A stretch of DNA of 64,000 nt from Cryptomeria japonica. Taxonomy: Eukaryota; Streptophyta; Pinopsida; Cupressales; Cupressaceae. The position numbers and the translations under genes were made by a program. Below, in pieces: positions 1 through 12,269 of this stretch (positions are counted from its first letter, which is position 1; every line of letters starts with the position of its first letter). The stretch is taken from NCBI RefSeq assembly GCF_030272615.1, contig NC_081411.1, positions 182,052,977-182,116,976 on the forward strand, read 5' to 3'. The notes under the pieces are model-generated. The model was not told the DNA's origin. It did not search any database and was given only the letters and a program-made list of their open reading frames with translations.

Positions 1-76
1 AACCCATTTTTTCAACTATGGCAGATGCTTTTAGATACATTTTTTTAGATATTTTTGTTGGATCTTCATCTTCTTC

Positions 77-770
77 CTAGTACAGCCATGAAGAGACATT
101 TGTGTTGAGGCTCTCCTCATCAAGTGGGCCCCATTGCTGGAAGGTGGTATCTTTGCATTGTACAATTGGTTTCTGATCCTTTTTGAGCTCTTTTAGTTTG
201 CCAAATGACTTAGGAGATAGGGGGAGGTTGCCTATTAATAAGACATCCTCCAATTTGTATTCTCTACACCCATTGTCTAAGATCTTGATTTGTGTGTCTT
301 CTTGGGATGAGGTGGAGGCAATATTTGATGTGTCACATGGAGGAGTTGGTGAGGGTCTATTTAGTGGGCAATGATATGGATGTTTTCCCTCTAGGAGTTT
401 GCAATATTGAAAAGGTTGCAGATCACCTTTGATAGTGATCTCTCTTTCATTGAAGAGGAATTTGATGCATTGGTGATAAGTGGAGGGTACGACTTGAAGG
501 GAATGAATCCATGACCGACCGAGAAGGATGTTGTAGGGGAGATTAAGATCTAGTACTTGGAAAGGGGTTTCAATTATGATAGGGCCCACTTGAAGAGGTA
601 AGGTGATCATGCCCTTTGAAACTCTTTCTGTATCATCAAATGCTTTTATTGTGATCCTTCCTGATGTATCTACTAGGTCCTTAAAAAGTCCCAATTGTTT
701 TATTAACTTGTATGTACATAGATTGAGTCCAGATCCACCATCTATCAGGATGCGTTTGACCTTATGCTTC
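77..770 (-). pseudogene. gypsy retropepsin-like aspartic protease domain and linker
   Basis: The minus-strand frame encodes ILIDGGSGLNLCTYKLIKQL, then a beta-rich segment containing ITLPLQVGPIIIETPFQVLD and NILLGRSWIHSLQVVPSTYH. This is the usual layout of the Ty3/gypsy protease: active-site loop near 735-743 and the conserved ILLGRSWIH block near 500-530. The active site reads D-G-G rather than the canonical D-T/S-G; the plus-strand relative at 11,030 has the same D-G-G, so it looks like a family feature rather than decay. A proline/serine-rich linker follows (around 310-360) before a stop at 77. It would cleave the gag-pol polyprotein in particles. The upstream join to gag is broken by stops. 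Confidence 0.75.
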
Positions 771-1090
771 TAGATAAGGGCTTCGATGTGAAAAGGTTTA
801 TTATGGTATTCATTGGTAGGAACATCATTGGACGTGAATACGAGGTGTTGTTGGGCAGCAAGGTTTCCAATGAGAGCTTGGAATTGGGTAGCATTAATAT
901 TATCAGGAATGCAAGACTCAAGGAGGGCTTGTTCTAAAATTTCTTTATGGATAGGGGAAGTCTTTATAAGTTCTAGGATGGAGATCTGTGCGAGGGTCTT
1001 CCCAAGTTGGTCAAGGAGGTCATATCAGTGGGTGGAAGACATGGGCGGAGGGTTTGGTGGGGGAGGAGCTCCTTAGATGGTGAATTTACC

Positions 1091-3111
1091 TTAGCACATG
1101 GTTACATTGCAGTCATTTTGAGAGTAGAGGGTGGAAGATGTAGCACCTTGAATGACTATCCAGGCAAGATTAGGTCTGCTTTGGGAAGGGGGAGGATTAA
1201 TTCCTTGGATAGTTATGACATTAACATGATTGTTTGTGGGCTCAATGTGATGTACTAAAGAGTTAAAGTTGGTTATATGATTAGTGTAGTCATAGTTCAC
1301 TATGTTAGATGATGAGCCTTTTCCCTTATCATGTTTCGAGAAGGGTTCCTGGTACATTTTGAGTTTGTCATTTTTATTACTAGGTTTTGCATTTGCTAAT
1401 TCAATTTCACCTCTATCAATGAGATCTTGTATGTATTTTTTAAGCTTCATGCATTTTTGTGTATCATGTCCCTTGATCCAATGATACTCACAATATTCAT
1501 TCTCATTATACCACCTAGGTCTAGGTTGATTGAGATCAAACAAGCGAGTGACCAGAAAAACCACTACGCCTACTTGGACAAGCTTTTGAAACACCACTTC
1601 AATAGGCTCAACAAGAGGAGTGAAGTCTCTTGGAGTCCTTTTATTGGATTGGGGTGGTCGCCCCTGGACTGAGACATTGTTGTGAGACTTTTGGGATTGA
1701 TTTTGATTGTTTTGATTATTGAATTGACTAAGTGGGTTCTGGACGAGCAGCCATGGTCTGGACCCGTTTTGCATTAGTTACACCATCATTAACTATATTT
1801 TTGTTCTTGGACTAGAAGTTTGGTTTATCATTATGATAAGAGGAAGAATTTTGAGTTGATCTTTGGTAGTGTTTCAAGGTTCCTTCCTCTAACAAGATGC
1901 ATTTGAGGGCTAGGCCCTTATTAGTCAATTTTTGGAAGGATTTAACACATTGAGATGTCAGAGGTCTTGAAAGTTTGGGCACTAGATTCTTTTGAAATAA
2001 TTCAATTTGGTGTTGTTCTAGCATGTCCTTGCCTTTGCTTTGTGCTACACAGGTCCATCATAGAAACATCATTAGCCATGTTGTAGGCATAGTGAGCCAC
2101 AAAGTTTTGTGCCAAGTTTGGAGAGGAGATAATTGAACCTCATGGTAAGGACGAGAACCATGCCAGTGCATCTCTCGTGAGACTCTTGGGGAAGAGCCTT
2201 CAAAGTTATAGGTCACTATAGGAGACTTCTTGGCATAGGATGTGAAATTCCTAGACATGGTCGTGAGGGTCCCCTTTGCCTTCATCCTTGGTGAATTTAG
2301 GGATCTCAAACCCTTGGGGTAGGGTGCAACTGATATAGACAGGTCGTAAGGAGAAGGACAAAATTCATCAAATGAGTAAGGTTTCATCTTATTAGTCCCT
2401 TCTTTCATGTCCTTGATGATGTTTTTCATGTCTTGAGTTTCTTTAATGAGGTCTTGTTGTGGATTTTGGAAATGATGAATTGGATGTCATGGAAGGTGCA
2501 CCACCACTAATTTATTGATATGATGAGGAAGCAGGGATGTGAGATGTGATGACCGATGTTGTAGGGACTTGAGTGATAGTTGGTTGATGCCCACAAACTA
2601 TTGTGACGGGATTAAGTGCGGCCCGAATTAGGTTAGTGACATTGTTGATAGGAAGTGAAGTTTGTGGAATAGAAATATATGGTTGAGTAGAAGAAGATGG
2701 TATAGAAGCATGTTAGAGAATATATGAGATCAGATTTGATAGTGGTATAGATGGTAAGGAGGAAGAAGGTGGAATGGAGACAACGGGGGGAGGTGCCGTG
2801 GGTGTTATTTATTGATTTTGAATGACTGGCGGGGCCATAATTGATTGAGTTTGAGTAACAGGTGTGACATTCTGTGTGGGAGCGAGGTCTCCTTGTGGTT
2901 GTTGGCCAAGGATGGATTTATCAAAATCAGGTGGGAGTTGAGCTCCATTTTCAAGGAGGGTCTTTAGAAGTTCAATAGGATTGTGTTGGATAAATTTTTC
3001 AATTATCTCTTGGTTATAAGAGTCTGCTAGAAAAGTTTGCACTTCCGGAGAGAGTTCATCTTGGTTAACCATATTAGCATTTTGTGTTTGATCTTGAGTG
3101 CTGGGTTGCAC
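1091..3111 (-). pseudogene. gypsy gag, frameshifted
   Basis: Gag capsid/nucleocapsid remnant spread over several frames. The likely start is the ATG at 3,111, opening with a Gln/Asn-rich stretch. A capsid segment lies around 2,430-2,060 (SFDEFCPSPYDLSISVAPYP) and continues in shifted frames to about 1,812. The nucleocapsid knuckle at about 1,500 reads CEYHWIKGHDTQKC, a CX2HX5HX4C box. The plus-strand relative has the matching block CEYHKRKGHLISNC at about 10,310. Gag would package element RNA into cytoplasmic particles. At least three frameshifts or stops separate the pieces. Confidence 0.7.
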
Positions 3112-5859
3112 ACTTTGTGTAAGATCTCATGTAGGATCTTCATATAGGACACTAATGTCTAGCATACGATATTGTTGTTTGGCCATATTTTTATTTTGAG
3201 ATCGAGTTGTGACCATACAAGAATAACCTTAGAAAAGATTGGAGGAAGAAATTTTTGATGAGAGGACATAGGAAGACTTTTGGATTTTTGGATTTGTCTT
3301 TGATGAAAAGGGATTTTTCTCATTGGTAGGGTCCTTGTATTAGAACCCGGATTTGATTAGGATTGACACCTTAGTCTTTGGACGAGGATCTTAGGTGGTA
3401 GATGAAACCATAAGCAAGGTAATGACCAAGTTGGGTATAATTTAGACATTGAAATGATGATTAAGAAGCCTTTCTTCCACTAAGGGTTGACTAATGACCC
3501 TAAGAAAAGAAAAGGCGTAAGTTAAGAGTCTTGATCAACCCAAAGGATAAGGAAAAGGTACTTGGAGAGGATTCTTCTTCAAGCACAAAAGCCAGGTGAT
3601 CAAGGATGAGGTCTAAATGAAACTTCACAAGCCATGCAACCTTAACGTGAGGTTAAATTGGATCAAAGGATGATTTGATTTGGATTTTGAGAGTTGATTT
3701 GATAATTGAAGGTGATTGATTTTGTTATTGATTGATGTGCTAGGTCTTTAGGAAAATATTGAGGATGATTGATTGAAGAGGGATGATAGTGATGATTAGA
3801 AGAAATTTGGTGACTAGGTTATTCTTGGCATGAACATGACTCAATAGATGATTGTTTCAGATTGCAAGTTCTATGGAGGGACACGACCACCTTGATTTTG
3901 ATGATAGTTGGTGTTGAAAGACAAGCCTAAACCTTGATGGAGGGTGCATACTCTTAGTTCATCACTATTATCAAACTCATTTCTATGACCATGGACATAA
4001 TCGTGGTAATGATGTAAGAATGTCCTATGTTTAAGAAGAGTTTGCGGTTTGTATACCAAAATTTCTGACGTCTAATGAGTTGTGCTTGTGTGAGCTTCTT
4101 CTTGATAGGTTAGTGGATTGACTTCTTAGGATGTTTATACAACTTAGGTTTATGAAACATGAGATGGGCGGAGTTTTGATGTAATTAGGACTTTGTGTGG
4201 ATAGTGACTTGGATGATTGTTTGCTTTTAGACAAATGTTTTTGCAAAGTGTTTGAGGACAATGATGTGTTTTTAGTCTACTCTTGGCAAGCAAGTATCAA
4301 GCAAAGAAAATACAATGATCAAATGAATTTTAGCTCAAAGACACTCATGCTCATGTACAACATTCTTAAGGCTGGCAAGGACAATAGTCATTGGATCCCA
4401 ATTGGTTTCCCATCTACTCTTACCCAAAGAGGACACTTAGATGTTTGACCCCACTGGCTCCCCTTCATGGCACTCACTTCTCCAGAGCAACCAAGCAGCA
4501 ATTCCCATGAAAACTCTTCATGGTGAACTTTGTGTCTCTACTAAGGGTTGTAAATATACGGGCGGCTTCGGAGGTTCAACCTCCTGCACCAATGACTAGA
4601 AGGTTTTTGGCCACTATGCACAAGGTGTTTAATATGTCATCCCATTAGGAGCTAGCCTTCGTAGTTGCACAAGCGTAATTAAGGCCTATAGCCCAATGAA
4701 GCACCAAGAACTTAGTAGTCATGCAAGCATGATTAAGATCTCTAGGATCCTACCAAGCACCCAATGTGAGAGTGAACTCTCATATAGCCCCAACCATTGA
4801 CCCTTTCATCATCAATGGCCTATTTATTATAGTGAGTTGGGAACTCGAGGTTCAGGTGTACTCACTTGGATCGTTCCCCTCTTACCTTCTCAAAGAGAAA
4901 GTTGGGAGGGCAGTCCCACTAAAGGTAAGCATGCAACAAACATGAAAAACTTGGAGGGTCTGGATTTCTGATTGTCTAGCTAGATGAGAGCATACTCTCC
5001 TACCTTCACGCTTTTCACAAAACACACAAGACAATGATTCATTTGCCTTTTAATTAAATCTAGGTGCCTAGTTAAGAAAAGACATAATATTTGGTTGGAA
5101 CTCCTGGGCAACCTGCAAAACAGTTTGGATTAGTAGTTTTTTTGTGTTTTTTTGGGTCTTGGATGATCGAGAAAAGCTACAACACTCAAAAAAACAAAAT
5201 CAATAGTCAGTGCCCTACACAAACAGCGCATATGTTGATATGAAGTCATTCACACTGAAGCACCTGCGTAGGTGCCAAAGCGCCTACGTACGCGCTGCAG
5301 ATGACAAAAACCAAAAATAGAAAAGAAATTACAACTAATAGAATTGAAATTTTATACCTGTTTATCACACTGGTCTACATCGGTCATGTCAAAATGCTTG
5401 TGCCCGTGTTGAAATCCTGAAAAGATAGAAAAATGGGTTAGCAGTTTAAATTTTGAAATTCAAATTTCAAAAATGATTTTTTTTTGCCGAGGGCAGGAAT
5501 TTTTGAAAACGGCCATGCTGGTTAATTTTCACTCATGCTGAAATATGTCTACCCGCACTAATGTGCCTGCGCATGCATCGAACAGACAAACAAAGAGTAA
5601 AATTTTTAAAAAGAGTAGAAAGCGGGATTTTTTTTGAATTTTTAGAACAGTCACACTGGTACGCTTGCACCCGCTCTGATGTGCCTGTGCATGCACTGAA
5701 GGAGTATGTCTATCATTTTGAACTCAAATCACTTGTGTTGTTTGTAGTCTCTCACATTGTTCCGATACCTGCGACTTGCAAACTCACAAAAACTCAAAAA
5801 ATATTAGTTTTTAGGGATGTGGATCCCACCGAGCATACCAGAATAAAGAGGGGAAAAGA
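3112..5859 (-). other. gypsy untranslated leader between 5' LTR and gag
   Basis: No supported coding sequence. The part at about 4,390-4,990, read on the minus strand, matches the plus-strand relative's leader at about 7,120-7,560 in patches, e.g. both contain CCAACTCACTATAATAAA and CATGCTTGCATGACTACTAA, followed by GGGCTATAGGCC. This makes the two leaders a diverged inverted pair in the window. I could not place a convincing primer binding site, so the LTR/leader boundary is approximate. Confidence 0.5.
5250..5710. repeat. G+C-rich imperfect repeats in gypsy leader
   Basis: In an A/T-rich setting this stretch repeats a module containing GTGCCTGCGCATGCA (about 5,565) and GTGCCTGTGCATGCA (about 5,680), spaced about 115 bp, each preceded by an ACCCGCAC or ACCCGCTC box. 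A third related G+C cluster (GCACCTGCGTAGGTGCCAAA) lies near 5,260. The repeats fall entirely within the minus-strand element's leader. Confidence 0.55.
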
Positions 5860-6260
5860 AAGTAAGGTGGATTTGGATAGTTAGCATACAAATCAAAACA
5901 CTAAAACATATAAAGACATGAAGTATAAATCAAGTCATAGAAAAACATGAAGATAAATGCTTTTTTTTCTACCTTGCAAACCTTTACCTTCTCCCTCAGA
6001 TGGAGCTTCGATGAAGTCAAAGTGTGCCCAAATGCCTCCAACGTGATGTCGATTTTCTCCTAGATTGTTTGATGTGGTTGGGTCTCCAACATTGTGCACA
6101 AATGGATGTAATAGATTTGAAGGATGAGATGGATGATATGGCTAAGTATGAATGAAGGATAACTTTGGCATGATGAGAATGTAAAGATGGTTTCCTAGGC
6201 ACAAACTAGCAGCATGAACTTGCTAAAATTGGAGATGAAATGTGAGGGGATGGAGTCCTC

Positions 6261-6269
6261 AATTTATAG
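6261..6269 (-). promoter_or_regulatory. TATA box of gypsy LTR
   Basis: The minus strand reads CTATAAATT followed by GAGGACTCCATCCCC, a strong plant TATA box inside the LTR. Transcription would be expected to start about 30 bases downstream, near 6,235, marking the start of R. It is inferred from position and sequence only. Confidence 0.6.
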
Positions 6270-6406
6270 GGAGAGAGGAGGAAAAATGAAGGGCTAGGAT
6301 TGACCCAATATGGAGGGTTAGGATTCCTTGTGAGCCCACACAAGGTACAAGAGGAGGTGTGGAGACCAAGACATATGTCTTAAAGGCATTTATTGTCTCC
6401 ACACTC

Positions 6407-6445
6407 CTCAAGGTACATTGGGAAGACTTCCCAATGTTCCTTGAG
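6407..6445. repeat. 39-bp near-perfect palindrome in LTR U3
   Basis: Arms 6,407-6,425 and 6,427-6,445 are inverted copies (18 of 19 positions) around a single central base, with the core GGGAAGACTTCCC. It lies about 140 bp upstream of the LTR TATA box on the element's strand, where U3 enhancers usually sit. Confidence 0.7.
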
Positions 6446-7116
6446 AAGAGCAATGGATGGGACATTTCTTGAGGAATGGAAAGGAAGAATTAAAATTTTT
6501 TCAAAAAGGGATGCTCATACAGATTGGAGGAATAAGGAGGAATTAAAAATTCCTTGGAAGATGAGATGTCTAGAGGAAAATCTGACATTCACCTAGGAAA
6601 AGGGAATTTAAGGGGAGTGGTTGGATGGAAGGTACAAGGAGTTGACTTTGTGGCTAATCATGATGATTAGCCACTAGAAACTCATTAGGAGAGGGATTAG
6701 AGGAAAGATTAGGTGGGATTAGGATAGATAAGATTTTTAGGAGGATTTGACTAGGAGAGAGAATGAGTGGAGGGAATTAAAAATTAGAAGAATAATGTTA
6801 AGTGAGCTTAGGGAGTTTCTAGAAGAATTTATTAGGCTAGTGATGGATTAGGAAAAAGTGATTTGTAGGAATCACTTAGGTTGACCAATTAATTGAAATT
6901 AATTAGTTAAGAGGAGGAATTTGAGAAGATTTAATATTGAGGATTTTTAGAAGAATAAAAGGGGATTGATTTATTAAATAAATCAATCACATACTATAGT
7001 GATAATATTAATTATAATTAATTAATTTTGAGGAGAGTTACATTACTCAAATAACTAATAAATTAGTTATGTCAGGAATTTAAAAATAATTAAAATAATT
7101 ATTTAAAGTGTCTACA

Positions 7117-8482
7117 TTGAGCATTAGGTCTTTTGTGTTTATCTTTAGAGGGCCTGCCTCCCCATGTGGTCACTAGGACTACAAGTGAGGTTGGAACGAA
7201 CCAAGTGAGTACGACTAAAACCCAAGCATTCCAACTCACTATAATAAACAATCCTCTTGGTATGAAAATTTTAGAGGTTGGAGCTGTCAGAGATTTATCT
7301 CATATCAAGCACTTGTAGGTCCCTTGAGGTCTAAATCATGCTTGCATGACTACTAAAGTGTTTGGTACTCTATTGGGCTATAGGCCTCAATCGTGCTTGC
7401 ATGACTTCAAAGGATAGTGGCTCACATTCTTATGGTTCTTAGTAGAGATACAAAGTTCGTCACGAGGAGTTTTCATGGGGACTGGTGGTTGGCTACCCCA
7501 GAGAAGTGAGTGTTGAGGGTGAAGCCATTAGGGTCAAGCACCTAAGTATCCTCTTTGAATAGTGTAGCCTTGGGGGAAACCCAAAGTGGGATTCAACAAC
7601 TATTGTCCTGACCAACCCTAGGATTTGTGCTTACATGATCAAAAAACTCAAACATTTTCAAAGAAAACAAAGAAACATTGTGTCTGTCGTGTTTTCAAGT
7701 GTATGAAAAAACATATCACATCACACTTCACATTTGGAAACATTTTGGACCCTTAAGATAAAACACCTTCAAAGATTGAGTCTTCATTGTTATTGTCTCT
7801 TCTTGCCACTAAAAATTTAAAACATTGAGATTTGGTCACATTCAACAACTTTACAATTGGACATAATTGCAAAAGAAAATTCAGAATCGCGTCTGAGTTT
7901 GTTAAAACTGTGTCTGATTTCACAATGTAGAGATTACAAGAAAACTCTTGAGAATAATAAGGACTTAAGTTTTCAGATCTAAAGAGCTTCTTAGGCTGCG
8001 TCCTATAGGGCTCCATTTTTCATTAAACTTGTCTTGGTCAAGCACAGTCAATAATTTTCCTTCACTTGCATTGCCCTCATACATATTTTCCAAATTTGAG
8101 TCAAAAGGTTACTTTGCTTGTCCTCATCAAACTTTGCAAACATACTATAACACAAAACTAGGTGAATTTTGCATCAAGATTCATCATCTTAGGGTCTCAT
8201 TTGCTCTTCTTGAGTCAAGGTCAACTTACCTCATGAAGAGATCCATCATCTCTTTGGAAGCCACACCTTACTCTCAAACATACATACCTAGATTCAAGGT
8301 CAACTTACCTCATCAAGAGATCTATCATCTCTTTGGAAGCCACACCTTACTCTCATACTTTGGTCTTACACTCTTGGACATTACAAGTTTACCTTAGATT
8401 CATCTAAACTTCATACACCTCTTGGCCTTCCATAGTTTTTGCATTTTCATCCTACCTTTCATTTTGATGAAGACTTTAGTCC
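7117..8482 (+). other. leader of plus-strand gypsy element
   Basis: Similar in patches to the reverse complement of 3,112-5,859. It contains GAACCAAGTGAGTACG, CCAACTCACTATAATAAA and a GGGCTATAGGCC block also found in the other element. No coding sequence is supported up to the gag start at 8,483. Confidence 0.55.
8215..8360 (+). repeat. two-copy tandem repeat, period 79 bp
   Basis: The segment starting TCAAGGTCAACTTACCTCAT at 8,215 recurs at 8,294 with few changes, including the phrase ATCATCTCTTTGGAAGCCAC. It sits in the leader just upstream of gag. Confidence 0.8.
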
Positions 8483-10776
8483 ATGGTTGAAACTCATTCC
8501 CAAAGATATAGAAGTGAAGCCGAAGAAGCTTTAAAGTCTTTAAACATGAGTACATATGAGTTTGATGGAGATGAATTCTACAATCCATTTGAAAACTATA
8601 ACAATATACTAGACAATGACAATAAAAATGGAAATGATAATGACAATGGCAATGCATTCATGGATTCTGCAGAAGATGAGGAAACTATCATGGATCTCCA
8701 TTTTAATAGATTGGTTCAAGAAATCATTAAAAAGGATAGACAATATTTCCTACAAGTCATGGTATAGAATGGGACAAGAATACCTCATGGATTTCATATG
8801 TCATAGATTTTGGAGGATGATCCAAATCAAGAAAATCAAGTTAACACAAGACAAAGGAGGCCCAATAGTGGTGGTAAGAATGAGTGTCTCGTGCTTGAGT
8901 CACCTTCATCCCTATTTCAAAAACTTGAGATTACAAACACATACACTCATTCTCATGCCAGTTGTGATAGAACCTCTCATGAAGAACCCTGCAACCTTCC
9001 TTTCCTAATGAGATTAACTACCACCATGCATGCTCATGATGATACCTAAGATAATACTAGTGCGTACAATTACACTCAATTGAATATTCAAAATCATGAC
9101 ACAAGGAGACCCTGTGTCATATTTTGGTGCAATATTCAAGATCATTCTTATGACATCCTCTATTCCTATGGTTAAGACATGTATCGACCTAGACCTAGTA
9201 CTCCTCACTATATTACCATACCAAGTGGTCCATATCCAAGCTATAATTATATCCCTCCTCCATATGAGCGCATCTATGATCAATACCATCCATATATGCA
9301 TTATATCCCTCCTCCTCTGCTCGTAGCTCAAGCACGGGACTAGCTCAAAGAAAAAAGACACCACCCAAGAATGACTTGCAATAACAGATAAAGGACTTAC
9401 AAAGGCAAATGATAGACATGAATACACCAAAGCAACAATACACAATGAAGGACATATGTCCTTACCCATTTGATAGAAGCATTCCAATTCCTCCATTCCC
9501 TCCACATTTTGTAACACCAAAGTTTGATAAGTACAAAGGAAAAGGGGATCCTAAGACACACATAAGACAATTTTTCACCACTTGCATTGAGGTAGCAGCA
9601 GAGGAAACATACTTGATGAGATTGTTTCCACAAAGCTTAGGAAAATAAGCTATGGAATTGTTCTCTCAACTTCCACCTAGAATTAAGTCATGGGGTGATA
9701 TAGAAGAGGCTTTCATACAACATTGAAACAAATGGCTCCATAGCTACCTTATGCAATACTAAGCAGAAACATGGGGAATCCTTCTCTTTATGTTTACAGC
9801 GACGGAGAGGTCTTTCTCAACGATGCTCTTGTGATATACCACAAAAATAAATGGTATAAATGTTCACTCAAAAAGTCAACAAGGATATCATATATGAGCT
9901 AAGAAAAGCTTGTTTGTCTACCTTCAAAGAGGCCTTTGAGAAGGAATGGCGATAGAGAAAGTCCTTATTGAAAAATGTATCATCAAGATATTCAAAGAAA
10001 ACAAAGAGGAATCAAATGGGAAAGACAAACCCTACTTTTGGAACAAGAGTAAGAATATAGTCAATGATGGGGTAGTAGATACAAATGTTGTGAAACCAAA
10101 AATAATCTTCCCCGATGCAAGTTCTTCTAACTCAAACAATAAAGTGAACAATCAAAGGCCATCAAAACCTCAAATAAAATACACCCCATTGGGAGAACCA
10201 ATTGAAATGACATTCAAGAAGTTAGTGGCAAACAATCTCATAACACTACCAGATAATCCACCATATAAGGCAAAAGTGAAACCAAATTGGTGGAATGATG
10301 ATGAATATTGTGAATATCATAAGAGAAAAGGACATCTTATTAGCAATTGCCACAGGTTGAATAATATCACATAAGGTCTCATTGATAAAGGTGACATATA
10401 AGTGGATGGTTACACCTCCAATGAAGAGCATGTGATGTTCAAGGAGCCATTTCCTAAACATGACAAGGGAAAAGAAAATAGTACAAATAATCAAGCTAAT
10501 TATACCAAGACACCCTATGATTATAATTATATTATTAATCACATTTTATTGGATAACCATCTTTCAACCATCATCATTGAGGATAAAACTCCTAAAGGTC
10601 CTACCCAAAGGAGTAAGGTTGTCTTAAAAGGCATTGGACCATCTTCCTCATCTTCTAAAAATGAAACCTTTGAATGCAATGTTATAACCCATCGAGGTAA
10701 AGTCACCTTGCAAGGCATTCCATCCAAGCCCACAACCTCTTCATACACAAAGAATGAGTATGACCTTGTACATTAG
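8483..10776 (+). pseudogene. gypsy gag, frameshifted
   Basis: The start chosen is the ATG at 8,483, which opens an acidic, Asn/Asp-rich N-terminus (94 codons). Later frames give a Tyr/Pro-rich segment (about 9,180-9,330, including ITIPSGPYPSYNYIPPPYER) and the capsid core (about 9,450-9,720, including FVTPKFDKYKGKGDPKTHIR, then MELFSQLPPRIKSWGDIEEA). The nucleocapsid has CEYHKRKGHLISNC near 10,310. This is the Retrotrans_gag arrangement of plant Ty3/gypsy elements. Several stops and frame changes break it. The last segment, 10,402-10,776, is a Thr/Ser/Lys-rich gag-to-protease linker. Confidence 0.75.
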
Positions 10777-11029
10777 CTAGGGAAGACACCCACCCTCATT
10801 TCCATTCCTGAGATTTTATGCATATCCCTCGCATATAAGGCCATCTTTGATAATACTTTAAGAGAAATTTCTATACCCACTGATTTGAACGTGGACTAGT
10901 TTCAAGCCATGGTGGGATACCTTTCTATTTCTCATACCCTAACATTTATAAAATCCGATGACGTATCTGTCACCCAACCTCATAATGCACCTCTACATAT
11001 TTAAGCCTTTATCTATAAAAACTGCATCA

Positions 11030-11520
11030 AATGAGTCTTGATAGATGGAGGAGCAGGTCGAAACATTTGTACATTGAGCACTATTAAACAATTGGGATAT
11101 TCTAAAAAGGTTGTGAATTCTACACATGCTATCACCATTAAAGCATATGGTGACGAAGAGTGCTCATCCAAGGGAATAGTCATTTTACCTCTTAGAGTTG
11201 GGCTAGTTATGAAGGATGTAGTATGTCAAGTCCTTGATTTAGATCTCACATACAATATACTCTTGGGGCATTCGTGGATTCATGAAATGAGATTTATTCC
11301 ATCAACATATCATTAATGTGTCAAGTTCCCACACAATGGAGTTGAAGTGATCGTAAAAGATGATTCAAATCCATTCATATATTGCAATAACTTGCAACGT
11401 AGATTAGAAATAATAATCCTAGTTAATAAAGAAGTTGTTCCATCTTCAACATATTTTGATCCTAAATAATTGAAAGCTTCTACATCAAAGCAAGCAAAGT
11501 TCAAATAAAAGTTCAAGATT
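11030..11520 (+). pseudogene. gypsy retropepsin-like protease domain
   Basis: Encodes VLIDGGAGRNICTLSTIKQL, then IVILPLRVGLVMKDVVCQVL and NILLGHSWIHEMRFIPSTYH, block by block like the minus-strand protease at 77-770. The active-site loop is D-G-G near 11,042. A stop at 11,316 truncates the main frame, but related sequence continues readably to about 11,520. Without an RT domain downstream, the polyprotein would end soon after this point. Confidence 0.75.
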
Positions 11521-12269
11521 AAAGACCTGGGATGTGGTGAATATATCTTTCATGTTGATAAACTAACACTATCTCCTAAGACATTTAGTTGATAGGAACA
11601 ATCTATCAACAATTTGCAATATCAAGGAATTGGGTGTGAACCACCTAGTGTTGTGGCTACTAAGTTTGAATGTAATTCTCCTCTAGTGGTGCAAGAAGCT
11701 CTTGATAGAAATAGTCCTAAGAGTGGTTCCAATGAAGAATCTATTGAGCGTATCACCAGCCCCCTTGAGAACTCATATAGATTTACCATTTAATCTGTTC
11801 ATTCTATTTCCACTCCACTCCTAGGCTTGGATCAACAAGAATCATAAAAGTTTAATTGGGGATAAAAAATCAAGCCTTGAAAAGAAAAATCTAAAAGTCA
11901 CAAATAAAAAAAAGGCCTTTAGTCCAAATCAAAATCAAAAGCTATTGGACTCTGAAAAAATCAAGGTCGAGGATAAAATTCCTATGAAAGAAAAAGAGAA
12001 AAGGATCATCCCCGCTAATATCAAAATAACTAGGGGCAAAAGTTCTACAATTTTAAGTCAAAAAGAATACTTATTGATCGTAAGTCTCCATCATGTCATG
12101 ATACTTTCACTTCTTTTCACAATCAAAAGCCTTCATTCCTCATCCACTTGTTATTCACATCCTTTCCCTTCTGGCAATAAATCATGGACCTTTAATGGAG
12201 ATTCCTTGAGGGAATTTGTTGTCAGGGATACCCAAACTTATTTAGGTGACATGCATACAAGCCTGTGTA
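11521..12269 (+). other. linker region where RT, RNase H and integrase core are missing
   Basis: Lys/Ser-rich, stop-laden sequence between protease and the integrase tail. None of the usual reverse transcriptase (FxDD), RNase H or integrase DDE blocks is visible in any frame. In a complete Ty3/gypsy element this interval would be several kilobases, so an internal deletion is inferred. Confidence 0.6.

Larger units (their letters stand above)
1..7116 (-). mobile_element. Ty3/gypsy LTR retrotransposon, 5' part, degenerate, runs off left edge
   Basis: Read on the minus strand the order is 5' LTR (about 7,116 to 5,860), long leader, gag with a CX2HX5HX4C zinc knuckle, then a retropepsin-like domain reaching the left edge. 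That order is typical of Ty3/gypsy elements. Pol downstream of protease and the 3' LTR would lie left of the window. Reading frames are broken many times, so the copy is old and inactive. The LTR begins TGTAGACAC, the same start as the 3' LTR of the neighbouring plus-strand element at 15,196, and the leaders are also similar, so the two are members of one broad family. The first LTR base is at 7,116; the adjoining bases TTGAG (7,117-7,121) would be the target duplication, testable only off-window. Confidence 0.85.
5860..7116 (-). repeat. 5' LTR of minus-strand gypsy element (inner end approximate)
   Basis: Starts on the minus strand with TGTAGACAC at 7,116 and runs leftward. It holds A/T-rich U3 sequence, a palindrome at 6,407-6,445, a TATA box at 6,269-6,261, and R/U5-like sequence with patchy similarity (a GTGCACA..CATCAA block) to the plus-strand LTR at about 15,725. 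The inner CA and primer site could not be fixed; about 5,860 is an estimate. Its partner LTR is outside the window. Confidence 0.6.

Noticed and set aside
183-374. Plus-strand frames over 1-4,500 as genes
   Set aside because: They lie opposite the minus-strand gypsy gag and protease blocks, which are clearly the real coding strand.
5812-5850. TGGTATGCTCGG as PBS of the minus-strand gypsy element
   Set aside because: It shares only the first six bases with the tRNA-Met site and there is no clear LTR terminal CA beside it.
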